The position numbers were made by a program, and so were the translations under genes. 64,000 nucleotides of DNA from Portulaca oleracea (taxonomy: Eukaryota; Streptophyta; Magnoliopsida; Caryophyllales; Portulacaceae), in contig CM055874.1 in NCBI GenBank assembly GCA_029582165.1, positions 30,960,883 to 31,024,882 of the forward strand. Reading direction: 5' to 3'. Positions 34,261 to 46,791 of the stretch are shown here, piece by piece; within the stretch, counting starts at the first letter, position 1, and the number at the start of each line of letters is the position of its first letter. Under the pieces are notes generated by a model. It worked only from the letters and a program-made list of their open reading frames with translations, did not search any database and was not told the origin of the DNA.

Positions 34261-35136
34261 TACTGCCTCAAAATCGTATACATACATAACACCCAAATTA
34301 AAATTGCCAAAACTCGAGTTATACTGTAGGACCTCGGAAAAATTCCAAGGTGTCCACGCTATTAGGCGAGTCGAAAGGGGTGTCTTTTTTTCGAGGAGAT
34401 TTAATTATCAAACTTCCGGTTAATTAATTATGATGTTCAATCAATTTTTTCGGATTTTATTTGACATTTCAGAAATTTATTCACTCAGAAAAATATAAAA
34501 AGCAAGAAAAGGAAAAAAATAAAGAGACTCAGGGTCGGACCCGAGCATGTTGACCGGGCACAATACCTGGCAGTATTCTGCTGGTCAGTGGCCTGGGGAT
34601 GATTTCCGAGGCTGGGAGTCAGGCCCCGAGCCAAGGGACTGACTAGAATACCTGCCGGTATTCCACTGACCAAGGCTCGAGATTTCAGGGGCAAAACCAT
34701 TTTGCATGCTTTAAATTTATTCCATCAAATTTCAATTTTCTGTTTGAATATTAGTTTCTAAAATTCAAAATAAAACCCAAAAACCGAAAGAAACAAAATG
34801 ATAAAGTTGAATAAAGAGTCGTCAATTAATTTTTATAAGAGAATTAATAAACTTGAAGTTAATGACTCCAGACCACGAACCATGAGATTCAGATTCGGGG
34901 GTAAGGTTACAAATTCGAGAACAAAAATTCCGGAATTCGCCTGTTCAACGAACGGATTCTACTAAATTGGTTAATTAAAGAAAAAAATAGTAGAGTGGGA
35001 GAATTAATTAGTGTAATTTATATCATTTAGTTACATACAAATGCAATATTAAATCCGAGAAATAAATAAGTATAGAAATGAAAGTGATAATGAAAATGAA
35101 TAAATTCTATTTACAAGTATTCAAGTTTATTGTTTA

Positions 35137-35140
<4 letters not shown>
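34261..35140. other. Second, unrelated LTR-like fragment
   Basis: At 34326 the text TGTAGGACCTCGGAAAAATT resembles another gypsy LTR start. The block 34530-34680 contains inversely repeated phrases around GAATACCTGCCGG and ATACCTGGCAG. No gene is seen. Confidence 0.35.

Positions 35141-35210
<70 letters not shown>
35141..35210. repeat. (TA)35 microsatellite
   Basis: 70 bp of perfect TA dinucleotides. Confidence 0.97.
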
Positions 35211-35211
<1 letters not shown>

Positions 35212-37284
35212 CTGGGTACAAAGGGTGAGGTTGGAATTTGAATGATTTGATGAGGGTATTTCTGGAAGATTATAATTATTAATATTTGCATTTTTTAAAA
35301 AAACAAATGGTCTTTAAATATTCTTGAATCATCATTATTGGGAGTAATAATACATATTTATTACCGTTACCATATGTTACATTTTTGAACAAAAAATAAT
35401 TATTGAAAAATAATTATTTATTTACAATTGGAGTTAATTGGCATGAAACTGGAGGTATGCATCCATTTACTTTCTCTCTATATATTGTGTGCCAAATGCT
35501 TCAAATGAAAAGAGAAAGTACACATGCATGCGTGTGTTTAGGTTGGTGACACAATTTATTTAGTTTGGTGGGACAATTTATTTTTAAGTTCCATTTTAAA
35601 TTTTGATTTAGATTACTTTAATTATTTTGGTCAAATATACTTTCCCTTTTTATTTAGTTTGGAAATATTGAATATTGTTTGTGCAAGTTTTGCAGGAAAA
35701 TTGGTGAGAGTTTCAATTTTCAATAAGTTTTGAAGCTGAATATACTAAGAATGAATTTTAGTCTCCTTTATTATGTCTCAAGCATGGGATGATTTGTTGC
35801 TTGAAATTCTAATGCTATATTTGAATGTTATTGCAAGTTGTTGATATATTGCAGAAAATGGTTGTCAGTATCATAGTGAATATTTGAAGGTAAAATTCTC
35901 AATCATACTATATGTGCACTAAAAAAAATAAAAGTGTTTAATCATAAGATATATACTATGTTTCAAAAAAATATATACGTTACAAATAAGATTACGTACA
36001 TAAGTAAATTGTGTATAGTAAAAAAAAAATTATTTTGAAAAAACTAAGGTCCTATACAGCAGTAGCGTTTTTTATAGCGTTTAGCGTTTAAATATTTTAA
36101 AACGCTACTTTGCTAAATTTTATGTGTTCAGTAAAGTAGCATTTTCAACCGATAAATAGCCTTTGTGACCTGGTTTTGTAAACGACGTCTTCTTAATTGA
36201 GGAGCATTTGGAGAACTACATTCCAAAATTGCCCTTGTCTTTTCTCATATATTACAACCTTTGGCATTACTATAAAACCAACAAACCCTCACTGTACCAC
36301 CCACTATATTCCCTAGTCTTCCCGATAACTCTTGGTCGCCGCTTCCATGGCTTTTAATATGGACCATATCATGCATGCTTTTCTGGATAGATATCTCTTT
36401 GTATTTCTATAATTTTATGTTTTTTAAATTGCATCTCTTATCATATTTGAAGTAAACTTATGAAGAGCTTTACTTAATTTGTTCAACTATAGTTGAAATT
36501 TATGGAGGACCAGGATTTCTTCTGGGCAGGGAAACTGAGTATGCTCATAGATGAAAGAAAAATATCTGAAGTAAATTTTCCTTTCGTATCAGTCACATAC
36601 TCACATGGATGGAAACTCTTCCTGTGATAAATGATAATCACCACTTTTATTATTTAATTCTTTTGGAAAATTTACAGAGGATTATCTTTCATTTTGCCGC
36701 ATAAATGAAAACCATAATAAATGAGAATTATATCCTTTTTGGTAATTTTATATTTATTGGTTAGCTTAACTGCTAGTTCTATCGAACACATTCATTAGAA
36801 ATAATTATCAGCTATTCGTTAATGTTCAATAGCGGATCGTAACAGCTATCCGCTACCCAAACCACTATCTGCTATTAAATCCGCTATTTTTGCCAAACAT
36901 GACCTAAATAAATAGCATCATATAACATTCTTTTTCTAAATATTAAATTCCTTTTTATAGGAACAATGCTTTAAAGTATTTGTGTTGAATTGGTATTTTT
37001 CATTTTATTTTATTTTAATTTTTTATTGTCAATTCCTCATATTAGATTTAAGATGCATGTCGAAAGTACAATGTTTTTATCATGCAAAGTTCAATAATCA
37101 TATTTTAATATTTTGTTTTTCTCTTATTTAAAGAAAGGGTGATTGCATAACTTAATACTGTTGCAATTCGTAGCCTTTTTCCATTAAATATTTGCTTTGA
37201 TTCTTTCTAATGGTTGAAATTAATGTGCATTTCAAGTTGATTTTTTTCTATTCTAATCTTTGAAACTCTGAACCCTTTATCGGG

Positions 37285-37341
<57 letters not shown>

Positions 37342-37615
37342 CGAAGAGATATTTATTTTTGAATGAAAGAAATTTCAAAATTCCTTTATTACAACCTTAT
37401 GTACGTTGAAATGAAGATTTTGAAGCCTTATGTCCTCATTATATTCTTTCAATTTATGACAATGTTTAGTTTTTTTATGACTTTATTTATTTATTTAATA
37501 TAATTGTCTTAATTTTTATCAGAATATTACTTGAAGCAATGCCTAAAATGTTTCTTTTCGATTTATTTTTGTCGACATTTACTTTTAAGTTAACTATAAT
37601 TATAATATTATAGAT
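35211..37615. other. AT-rich intergenic DNA without supported genes
   Basis: Nothing codes convincingly. At 36060-36160 the words TAGCGTTT and AACGCTACT recur, and at 36830-36890 TAGCGGAT and ATCCGCTA recur. These may be the two ends of an old hAT-like element of about 0.85 kb, but a TIR pair could not be aligned. Confidence 0.4.
37285..37339. repeat. (ATT)n microsatellite
   Basis: About 18 ATT units. Confidence 0.95.
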
Positions 37616-37915
37616 TACTTATCTCATATGGAAATGTTGGAATCCAAGAAACAACGTCATCCATAAGGCTAAGGGGAAGGATTACAATTGGGTAAAGCTG
37701 GTGAGAAAGCACTGTAGGGGTGAGCAAAAATTTCGGGAATCCGGGTCCCATCCCGGTCCTGGTCAAGTTCCGGTCCCAAAATCCCGTTCCCGATGGGAGC
37801 GGGACCGGGATCAGGACTAAAATTAAAGTCCCGGTCAACAATGGGATCGGGAGTGGGACTTAACCTCATTTCCCGGTCCCGATTCCAATTCCCGGTATAT
37901 AAATAAATAAGTAAA

Positions 37916-37969
<54 letters not shown>

Positions 37970-38690
37970 CAAATGACTTCATGATGATTGATAAATTTGT
38001 TTAATTTAATTTGTGCTAGCTCTTTAGATTTATTTATTTATCACTATTTCGAACTTAGTATATTTTTTCGGAAAAAATGTTATATATTAGATATTGCGTA
38101 ACTTTAATCTGGGAAAAAGTGGCTATGTAAACAAATCGACACTCACATTTGTGAAATTAAAGATAATTTATATAATCTATGTTGATTTTTAATGGAAATA
38201 AATTAAAATAATTGGTGAAAAAAATTAGGAAACCGGGACTAAAAATTTCCCGGTCAATTTCCCGGTCCCACCGGGACCGGGAGCGGGAACAAATATTTGC
38301 TACCGGTCACAACCGGGAGCGGGAGCGGGAGCAAAACTTTGCTCCCGGTTACAACCGGGACCTCCGAAAAATTACCGGGATCCCGGTCCCGCTCACCGTG
38401 AGTTTTGTCAAAAGCAAGCTTCCCGGAAGTAAGAGAATGGTATATATGAAGCCCAGAGAACCACACTTGAGTTGGGTTTGAAGCCCCCTGCACTGGGTGT
38501 TCATTAAGATAAATCTTGATGCTAGTAGGTTGGGGAGTTGCAAGTTGCAACTCAGGACTGTCACGGTAATGTGCTGCTAGCAGGAGTGAAGCAAGCTTCC
38601 TGAGTAGACTTTGGACTACAAATATCTTGGAACAAATCCTGTCTCCAGCATCAAATGGCATGGATCAGTTTATCCATGCGAATCTAATAT
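37616..38690 (+). pseudogene. LINE RNase H-like remnant interrupted by a MITE
   Basis: Left of the MITE the + strand reads RNNVIHKAKGKDYNWVKLV. Right of it is HLSWVWKPPALGVHKINLDAS, the typical linker and first strand of the RNase H-like domain at the end of plant L1-type ORF2. The first Asp of that domain (in NLDAS) is present. Stops follow after a few dozen codons. Only fragments of about 35 and 70 codons remain. The MITE at 37716-38399 splits them. Confidence 0.55.
37716..38399. mobile_element. hAT-like MITE rich in CCCGG
   Basis: AGGGGTGAGC at the left and GCTCACCGT at the right are imperfect TIRs. Subterminal regions are dense in CCCGGTCCCG-type words in both orientations. The AT-rich middle contains AATA/AAT microsatellites (37895-37967). 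A clear 8-bp duplication is not seen. Confidence 0.6.
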
Positions 38691-39408
38691 AGTCCCCCTC
38701 TTGTTCATTATAAAAAATATAAAAAAAAAAAAAAAAAAAGCTTTCTAGTTGGTCTCTTGTTCAGTTTATCACTCACTATACTGTCACCATTCAATAGCTA
38801 TTTGGCACAAACAACAATAAGTTGAAGAACGAAAGCCCCAAAATATGTTACACGTAAGCAAAACTCATTGTTTATAGTAGAATGGCAAACAAAACTCATT
38901 GTTCACAGTGGAATGGTATCAAAAATAGTCCCCTTGCAACTTACTATAATTTTGCATAACCTAGTGCCAAGCCAACACAAGGTTAAGATAACGATCTTAT
39001 AACTAGATACAGAAAGAAAGGGCAACATCTGAAACAAAATTTTATACTCTCCAAACTTGAACTTAACATAAAACTAGTAAGACGATTCCAAAGGAATATG
39101 GTTAATACTATCATTCTCAAAGTTGTAAGACTTATATGCTTAAGCAGCACAAGAAAATGTCACGTTACAATATAACTGATGAACAAGCATCCATTAATCC
39201 TTTCCATCCAAAGAGTTGTCAAGGTAAGCAAAGAAGAAGAGTATCTACAAGCAAACGATATTCCCCCTAAATAAGGCCTTTCTCAAAGGACACAAACCAT
39301 TGAATCAGGATCCCCAAAAAAACAAAGAGAAAAAAAATGCCTAAACATTGAATCTATTTGATGGTCCAGCCAGCCACAAGGCTAAGACCTAACAAGGATC
39401 TTGAGAAC

Positions 39409-42400
39409 TCAAAGCTGGACTTGTCTGTCATAGATCCAACTGAAAGGAATAGAAGGTCCCTGCTTGGCCCTGGCTTGAGCCCTCTCTTCGAGTCTTCTGA
39501 TTCTTGGGGGTAGATTGCAAACATATTCCTGAGCCTTGCGACCCTCTGGTGAGAGGCCAGTGAGCTTCTCAACATTCCATCGGCGTACCAAAAACTCCAA
39601 GATATCAGCATAGTCACGAGCAGTGTAAACCCCAAGCCTCTGAGCGACAGCTGAGAAATGGTCAAACAGGTTGTCATCACGCCCGTCATACATCAGATGG
39701 GCTGGCATCGAGATCTTCTTCCTCATCATGTCAGCAAAGGCTTGCACTGTTCCATCTGGGTCTATTTCGTAGAGTTTCTCCACTATTTTGGTGTATGCTG
39801 TTTCATGTCGCTTCTCATCTGCAGCAATTATGCCACATACCTGTGCCAGCTTGATGTCCCCGTGCTCCTTGGCTAGTCTTGCTGTGTTGCCATGTGAAAT
39901 GAAGGTTGCCCTTTCTTGAAAGGATGTGTATATGAACCCAAGGTAAGGATTGTTCTCAGTTCTAGGGTCCTGACACATTTATACCAAAGGTAAGCAGACA
40001 AAATACGAGTATGACTTCTTTTATACTGGTGGTGTGTGTGAATCAGAGAAACTGGTACACGGGATTTGAATATAAAAGGTAGTAATTCTTGGATGAAATG
40101 TAAAAGACAAATCCATACAAACACTCAGCTGCAGATAAGCTGAGCTAAAACATAACAGCAGGTGTCCAAAATCCAAATGCATGTAAAGTGCATATAGTCT
40201 TTACTCTGAGCATTCCACATGTGAACTGTTTGGAAAATAGCAGCTGTTTGTTCATGCTTTGGTGTAGAAAAGAATAAGCAACATTCCCTCCATTTCAAGC
40301 ATTTCTAAACAAACTCTCTCTCATCCAATGGAAACTATTTCTTGTACCTACATTTCTTTTATAGTGCATATTACCTCAGAAAGAATGCCATCATGACCAC
40401 TTTCCCTCCCAAAGAAACTAAAAAGAAACAGTATACTCGTAGCTTTCTAATACGGAACTAATGAATTAACTCGGGGAAACAAATTGACCTACCTTTTTCG
40501 AACGAAAGTAGTAACAAACTAACTAATAATGGTACTAAAACAAAATCTTCATATGCCAAAACATAACTTTTGATAATAAAAAAAATTTTAAAAAAAACAG
40601 AATATGGCGCTAATAATAATTTATGAGAAGATCTCACCATCCCTGATCCAATTAGATACTGAATCGTTTTCTCAATGGATTTCATGTCGACACGGCCAGA
40701 AAGATAAAGGTATTTGTTAAGAAGGTCACCATGCCTATTCTCTTCAGCTGTCCATGCCCTTGTCCAAATTGCCCAAGAAGTGGGACTTGCCCCTGTTTCA
40801 TCCCGGACGCCATCCAGAGTATTAAGCATTGTTTGATAAGTTGGAAGGGCTTCCTCAGTGATCATGTCCCCAACCAAAACAACAAAATAATCATCTGGAA
40901 TCTCCTTAGCCCTCTCCCTCAGCTCCTTGACCTGGTCATAGAACCCGTAAGCGGGATCTGGTAGAAAATCTTGAGGTTGCCAGCATTTCTCAACAGGCTT
41001 AAGAAGAGTCAAAATGTTCTCCTCAGCCCAACCCTCCAATGATTTGAAGATCTCAATCTTTTCAGGTGGCATTGAATGAGTTACTTGAACATGCACCTCG
41101 CGTGGAGGGCTAAACGGCTTCTTCAGACTTTCTGCTTCTCTACAATGAGACCAAGTGACTCATCAGAAGTAGTATCAAAGGAGATCAGCCAACAACTAAA
41201 GGATATTTATCAATCCCTCCCACCACACCAATCACACATCAATCACAGTAACCAAGATTTCTGGGAACCTAAGAGCTCCAAATGCTCCAATAAATAAAAG
41301 AATCACTAACTAAAGGAGTTCCAAAACAAAATCCACCACTTTGAGTGGGGTTGTAATTAAATCACACATCAAACATAAGGTTTCACCTCTTGAGCAATTC
41401 AATGGGACATGCTCAACATGACGACTGCTATACAATGTTCCCAACACTACTGACTTCTGCCATCCAACTAGATTTCCCTTCACATGCTTCTATAATATCT
41501 AGTTCTTCCTTCTTTTGCGAGGGAAGATGTTGACATTTGTTATACAATCTTCGAGCATATAGACAAGAAACCAAATTACAAGTGCAATTGCCAACTTCTC
41601 CAACTCATGACTTTATGACATACGATATGGGCACATACAAAACATGAAAAGTGGAAAGTGGGAAACAACCTTTTGGAGACTAGTTCCCCTCAAAACTAGC
41701 TCGTACATTTTAAACTCATATTGTAAATGCAGAGGATCAAAAAGAAGAAAATTGATCGAAGTAATTCACTATAATGACTCCACGACAGCAATGTCTCTTA
41801 GAACAAGTATAATGTTTAAGCTCCCAACAATTGAAAACAAGTAACAATCTTCAACTTTTAGAGTCCTCTGCTGCACCGATATACAGATATAAAACTTTTA
41901 TCACTAGTTAACATGGGCTTACAGCCACTCAGTCATGTTGTATACCATAATTGCTGGGAACGGTGGTTAGAGTGTAACTCGATGGAAATAGAAGTGTGAA
42001 AGAAAGTAATTTGTTAGGGAAGTAACCATTTTCTTATTTTAGGATACACAAAGTTACAAGAAAAGGGTGACTGCTACATCCACGTCTTATTTCCTCCTAA
42101 CTTGGTAGGGATTTGATTGAAATGAACCATACTGAAAAGCTTTTGTGCTCTTCCTTTGTCTCATACATAGACTAACTTGGGAAGGAGGAGGCATTTTTAG
42201 ATTCTCATCGATCCAAACACAGGAAAAGAAAACAACGATGCGTTCCTTTGTTTCCGCGTCTCATTATTTCTTTTTTTTTTTCCCTTTCCATTTCAGAGCT
42301 CAAATGAGGCAGGTTATTACAGTGAAAAGACATAAAAACAATCATTTCTCTGAACTTTGCTTGCCATTAGAAACCAAGGTTAACGGTCAAGTCTCCTACC

Positions 42401-44311
42401 ACTCCAACAACCATGATCGCAACAAAACACAGCCACTGTGAGATGTGTTGTTTTCTAAGTAAGCTTGGGGGAATGTTTTTCAAGTAGGTGTATATTCCAT
42501 AAAGTTCAATGTAACATATCTCCTTACTCCTCCCATAGGCATGAAGACTATTGCGTGAAATGCAAATCCAAATTCCTGCTCCAGAATTCCATCTAAGCTG
42601 GCTTACCCCTAAAATGCACGCAGATTTTTTCACAACATCCTATATCAAATGCAAACACCAAAATCCTGCATCGCACATAACCCCCTTTTTTTTGGGAAGG
42701 GAGGGGTGTGTTACACCTTGTCCACTCCCCTGAATTGCATATGTCTTCATGACTTCATAGGATCCCCTACCAAAACCTATTCACTGCGTACTCTACACAT
42801 AAAGAAATGAGAACTAAATCGAGATGTGCTTTGCTATACTTTACTAAATAAGCAGGCATGTGATAATTAATTACATTTCTGACCTTATGATATTCAAAAT
42901 AAAATTTGGATACATGTATAGTAGACACTAGACATGTATTGTTCAGAAAATAGATGTTATAATACCTATGTGTTGGAGAATGACATGTCCAAATGGAAGT
43001 AATATCAAATTTGTTTACAGAGTATGAGTTCTACAACTATCAATATCAAGACTCCAATATCTCCGTGCTATCTATATGTTTTGCATGCATTTGAGAGTGT
43101 TCAAAAGCATCCGCTGTGTCAGACAAGGATACATCTAACAATTAATTGAACAGAAGCATTCCTTTCAATTAAATTCTCTCGTACTAAACCTACCAAAGGA
43201 AATAAATACTTGAATAATGATGGGGGATCAAAATATCACAAAGCACCGCATGACTAATTCCAGGGAATTAAAATAAATGCTCAACCACCCTCACATATTT
43301 GGCACAAGAATCAAACCAAGCTTCAACAAATTTGTGAAGCAAACAATCAATGCCAAGCAGCTGAAAACTCTTTAAGGACGAAGTCATGCTAAAACAAAGC
43401 AAAAGTCCAACTTTTGGCAGCCCCACCTCCAAGAAAATGACAAACAATTCTTACTCATCCCACTTAAACCTGATATACACTGACCACAAAAAACCATGAA
43501 AGGAAATTGGAACAACCCACCTTCCAGACCACAGGAATTGCCCACATCTTAGTCCACACGAAATTCATTTAATAATTAAAAACTTACGACCCAAAAAAAA
43601 AAAGGGTGAATGACAAATAAACAATGGCAAACAGCCGAATCATCAGAATCTACCTAACAAGTTGCAGGTGGAACTGAGAAGAGATTCAATCCTCATAGGC
43701 AAATATGAGTGACATGGGATGAAATGGATAATCCTAAAGGTCGTCCATGTCAGAAAATCACATTCAATTCCCAAAACGAGGAGACCCTAAGCAACAAATG
43801 GCAATTCACTCTCAATTTAAAAAAGTTGTCTGCAGAGACTCAGATTGGGCAAACACTGACCAAAAAAAACATACCAACAATTAACTAACGAAGAGTTAGA
43901 GAAAACAAGCAACCACGTCATATATGAAAAAAATAAAGAAAAATCACAAGTACCCATATTAGCATTTGTCTCAAGTTAAAACAACATAGCAAAACCCACA
44001 AAGAATGTAATATCCAATGAACTGGGCAATGACAAAAAGGCATCAACAACAAAAAGGCAAAGAGTTTACATCAAAACATCACATGAGAAGTGCAACAATA
44101 AGATCAACGGCATTGGAATATTGACAAGGGGAAGATGAAACATATTGAGAGAGTGAAAAAAAGGAGAGAAAGCTCACTTTGGTGAAGAACTGCTAAGAGT
44201 GGAAGCCATGAAGAACTTGGGAGATCTGAGGGACGGCATTTGAGGAAAAGAAGAAGAAGAAAACTTGGAACATTGAAAAGGAGTGGAAATAGGATTGAGA
44301 TTAAGAGCCAT
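39409..44311 (-). CDS. SAD: Plastid stearoyl-[acyl-carrier-protein] 9-desaturase
   Basis: Soluble di-iron enzyme of the plastid stroma that converts stearoyl-ACP to oleoyl-ACP using ferredoxin and oxygen. Coding exons on - are 44178-44311, 40638-41139 and 39409-39969, giving 398 residues, the usual family length. Splice joins are GT-AG, and exon 1/2 is split inside codon 45. The first about 33 residues are Ser-rich and hydroxylated, as in chloroplast transit peptides, followed by [11 protein letters not shown]. The mature part starts near [20 protein letters not shown]. Di-iron ligands sit in the two EXXH-type motifs, EENRHG (about 177-182) and DEKRHE (about 263-268). The C-terminus [12 protein letters not shown] is typical. 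No frame damage is visible. An upstream in-frame extension passes through the GA microsatellite and was rejected. Intron 1 is 3.0 kb; no cis-element was identified with confidence. Confidence 0.95.
42890..43145. repeat. Dispersed repeat fragment in desaturase intron 1
   Basis: Shares TTTGGATACATGTAT and a later AGACAAGGATACAT-like block with the repeat at 21360-21720. Family unknown. Confidence 0.35.
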
Positions 44312-44413
44312 TGTTGTGTAAGTTAGAGGGGGGGGGGGGGTTGGGGTTTGTTGTGCTTCCGGCTGTAAGTAGGCAAATGGCTCTGCTTCTCTTCCTGACC
44401 ACAAGAAGGTTGG

Positions 44414-44415
<2 letters not shown>

Positions 44416-44460
<45 letters not shown>
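44416..44460 (-). repeat. (CT)n microsatellite in the desaturase leader region
   Basis: On the - strand this is about 22 CT units, 105 bp before the ATG, probably in the 5'UTR. It parallels the CT tract ahead of the IQD gene. Confidence 0.9.
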
Positions 44461-44462
<2 letters not shown>

Positions 44463-44945
44463 GAAGAGAGCGAGAGCGAGAAAGAGAGAGATACAGAGAG
44501 TTGCTCAGTTGTCCGCTTGGCTCTTGGCCTGCCCTTGATTATTTGAAGATCCAAACAAATACAAATCTATTTGCTTTCGCTTGGGTTGGGTTGGGGGGTT
44601 GGGGCCAAAATCATCTCCTTTCTGCTTCAGCCTTGCCATTAATAGTAACGAGTTTTTTTCACCAATGCATTTTATTTTAATCTTATGTTAGTTGTATATA
44701 ACCTTGTGTTTATCGGTGTATCATATTCTTTTTTATTGTGATTTTACACATTTTTATATTTATGTTTAAAGAATTTATTTATATATTTGGTGAAAGATTA
44801 TGTTTTTTATACTATGATTATTTGCTACATAATATTAAGTTATCACATGAAAAATACAGTGAAATATCTATTGAATTACTTTTAATTATTACTTTCAATT
44901 ATTATTAAAGAATTATAAGTCATCACATATTAGTTTTATTTATTA
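44461..44945 (-). promoter_or_regulatory. Probable promoter of the desaturase gene
   Basis: The 485 bp upstream of the leader are free of other genes and end at the Helitron terminus at 44946. No TATA box was placed with confidence. A Helitron insertion this close limits the proximal promoter to roughly half a kilobase. Confidence 0.4.
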
Positions 44946-46791
44946 CTAGTCCTTAACCCGTGTGATGCACAGGATATTTAAAACTTTAAATAGTATAAAA
45001 AATAAAGTAAATATGTTATTTTTGTTTTAAAAAATAAATGTATTACCAAACATTCTCAATCCAAGTAAAAAAAAGAAGCGACTTGGAATGATAAAAACCA
45101 ATACTCCGAAATCTTGCCCGCGCGGGAAATGGAGTGGTTGAATGTAACAATCTTACCCTACATCTTGCAATTTAGATAGACAAATTCCAATTACTTACCC
45201 ATAATTTAGAAATTTGTTTGTTGCCTATTATTTCATTAGAAAGAAGCATGTGACATTACTTTATTAATAAACAATATCGTATAAATCGAAAATGAAAGGG
45301 CAACGACCTTTATTACCATGTCGTAAATGAAAGAGCAAAATTCTTTGAACCCTATATACACCAATATCAACTCTCCTACATAACCATATATGATCCATGC
45401 ATAATATTATCTATACACATATGATGCTTGAATGAATTCCTTAATGCATGTAGTGTGTTAGTAAAAAATATTCCTCTTAATTCTATGAACAATCTTCATT
45501 ATACACAACTGACGTCCATCAAATTTTCTTCTATTGCAAGCTTCCTAAATTCCAGCAATGTAGCCTTGATGTTTCACCTTTAGTTCCACTCGTACACTAG
45601 GAGAACCTGCTCGGATTCACATTAACATATCATTAATAGAAGGTAGATTATTTACAACTTGTCCAAATATAAACCAAGACAAAAGAATTAGGATTTAGAT
45701 ATGACATTTCACTCTTACACAGCCATACCTTTGTATGGCTGTATAGGTGATCAACACCTCGTATAACAATGCATCACATAAAACCCCACAAATTATTGGG
45801 AAAATATCAATTAATCAACCCAACCCTAAAGACTAAATGGATTTAATTTCAGACATATGCACAGTCTAGATATAAGTGTATTTTAAACAGTTCAAAGAAT
45901 AATCACAACTAATAAATATTTTACGGGTACACAATTATTCAATCTGATGAAACAAAGAGCAACAAATATTAGGTAACATCAATATCTAAGGTATATTCTC
46001 CAAGCTTGACGTAAAAATTCCTCTAGCAAGAAAATAAAAACAAAGGCAAGCAATATCTCTCCTGTATACAGAAATTTGGTTGTAATGTTATATATACAGT
46101 TCTATATGCATATTGCTATTAATTGGTTTGTGGATAGGTTTCGGAAGCGCCGACATTCAGAAAACCCTAAAAGTGCCAAATCTCGAGTAGTAATTTACTA
46201 AAATCAGAGAGAAATTGATATGCATACTGCTCTTGGTTTGAGAGATAAATACAGAGATAGAGAAAGGGAAGCAAGAACGAAATTAGGGTGGAGTTGAGGG
46301 AGAGAGAGAAGAAAGTGATAGAGATAGAATAGGAAACAATATTTGATTTGAAAAAAAAATCGAAATATCTGGTGAAGTTGCCGAGGAAATAGTACTTTTC
46401 GAAAACTAACCTGTTTGTATTTGTATTTGTCTGTATTCGAAAACAAGATTTGATTTGAAAAAAAATTTCGACGTTTATATATTAGGTCGGGAGGTAGAGT
46501 CCTAAGTAGATTTGAGTGGGAGGTAGAGTCCTAATTAGATTTGAGTAGGAGTTAGAGTCCTAATTGGGGTGTGAAATAGACTTCTAATTAGATAAGGTAG
46601 ACTCTTAATCTGATTAGACTTCTTGTTTATTATTTTTTTAGATCGACTTTTTTTATTATTATTTCATGGGCGGGAATTTTTTTACTGTATTTTTAAATCG
46701 ATTTTTTTCTTTAATCTAATTGGCTGATAACCCCTACAATCACTCTGGATTGAGTATTTCAAATTTCGAGTATATTTCTTTTATATTATTA
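44946..46791 (-). mobile_element. Non-autonomous Helitron A (3'-most of a tandem)
   Basis: On the - strand the 3' end is a short hairpin (CCTGTG...CACGGG) followed by AAGGACTAG and a host T, the Helitron CTAG terminus with T at the junction. The 5' end is cut: it starts TAATAATATAAAAG, lacking the TCTA of its relatives, directly at the CTAG of Helitron B. The subterminal block with three copies of GTAGAGTCCTAATTAG-like text (about 46490-46570) is shared with B and C. No Rep/helicase frame is present. Confidence 0.75.

Noticed and set aside
44174..44554. Longer N-terminus for the desaturase from an upstream in-frame ATG
   Set aside because: The extension translates the CT microsatellite into Ser-Leu repeats and is not transit-peptide-like; ATG 44309-44311 gives the family's normal length.
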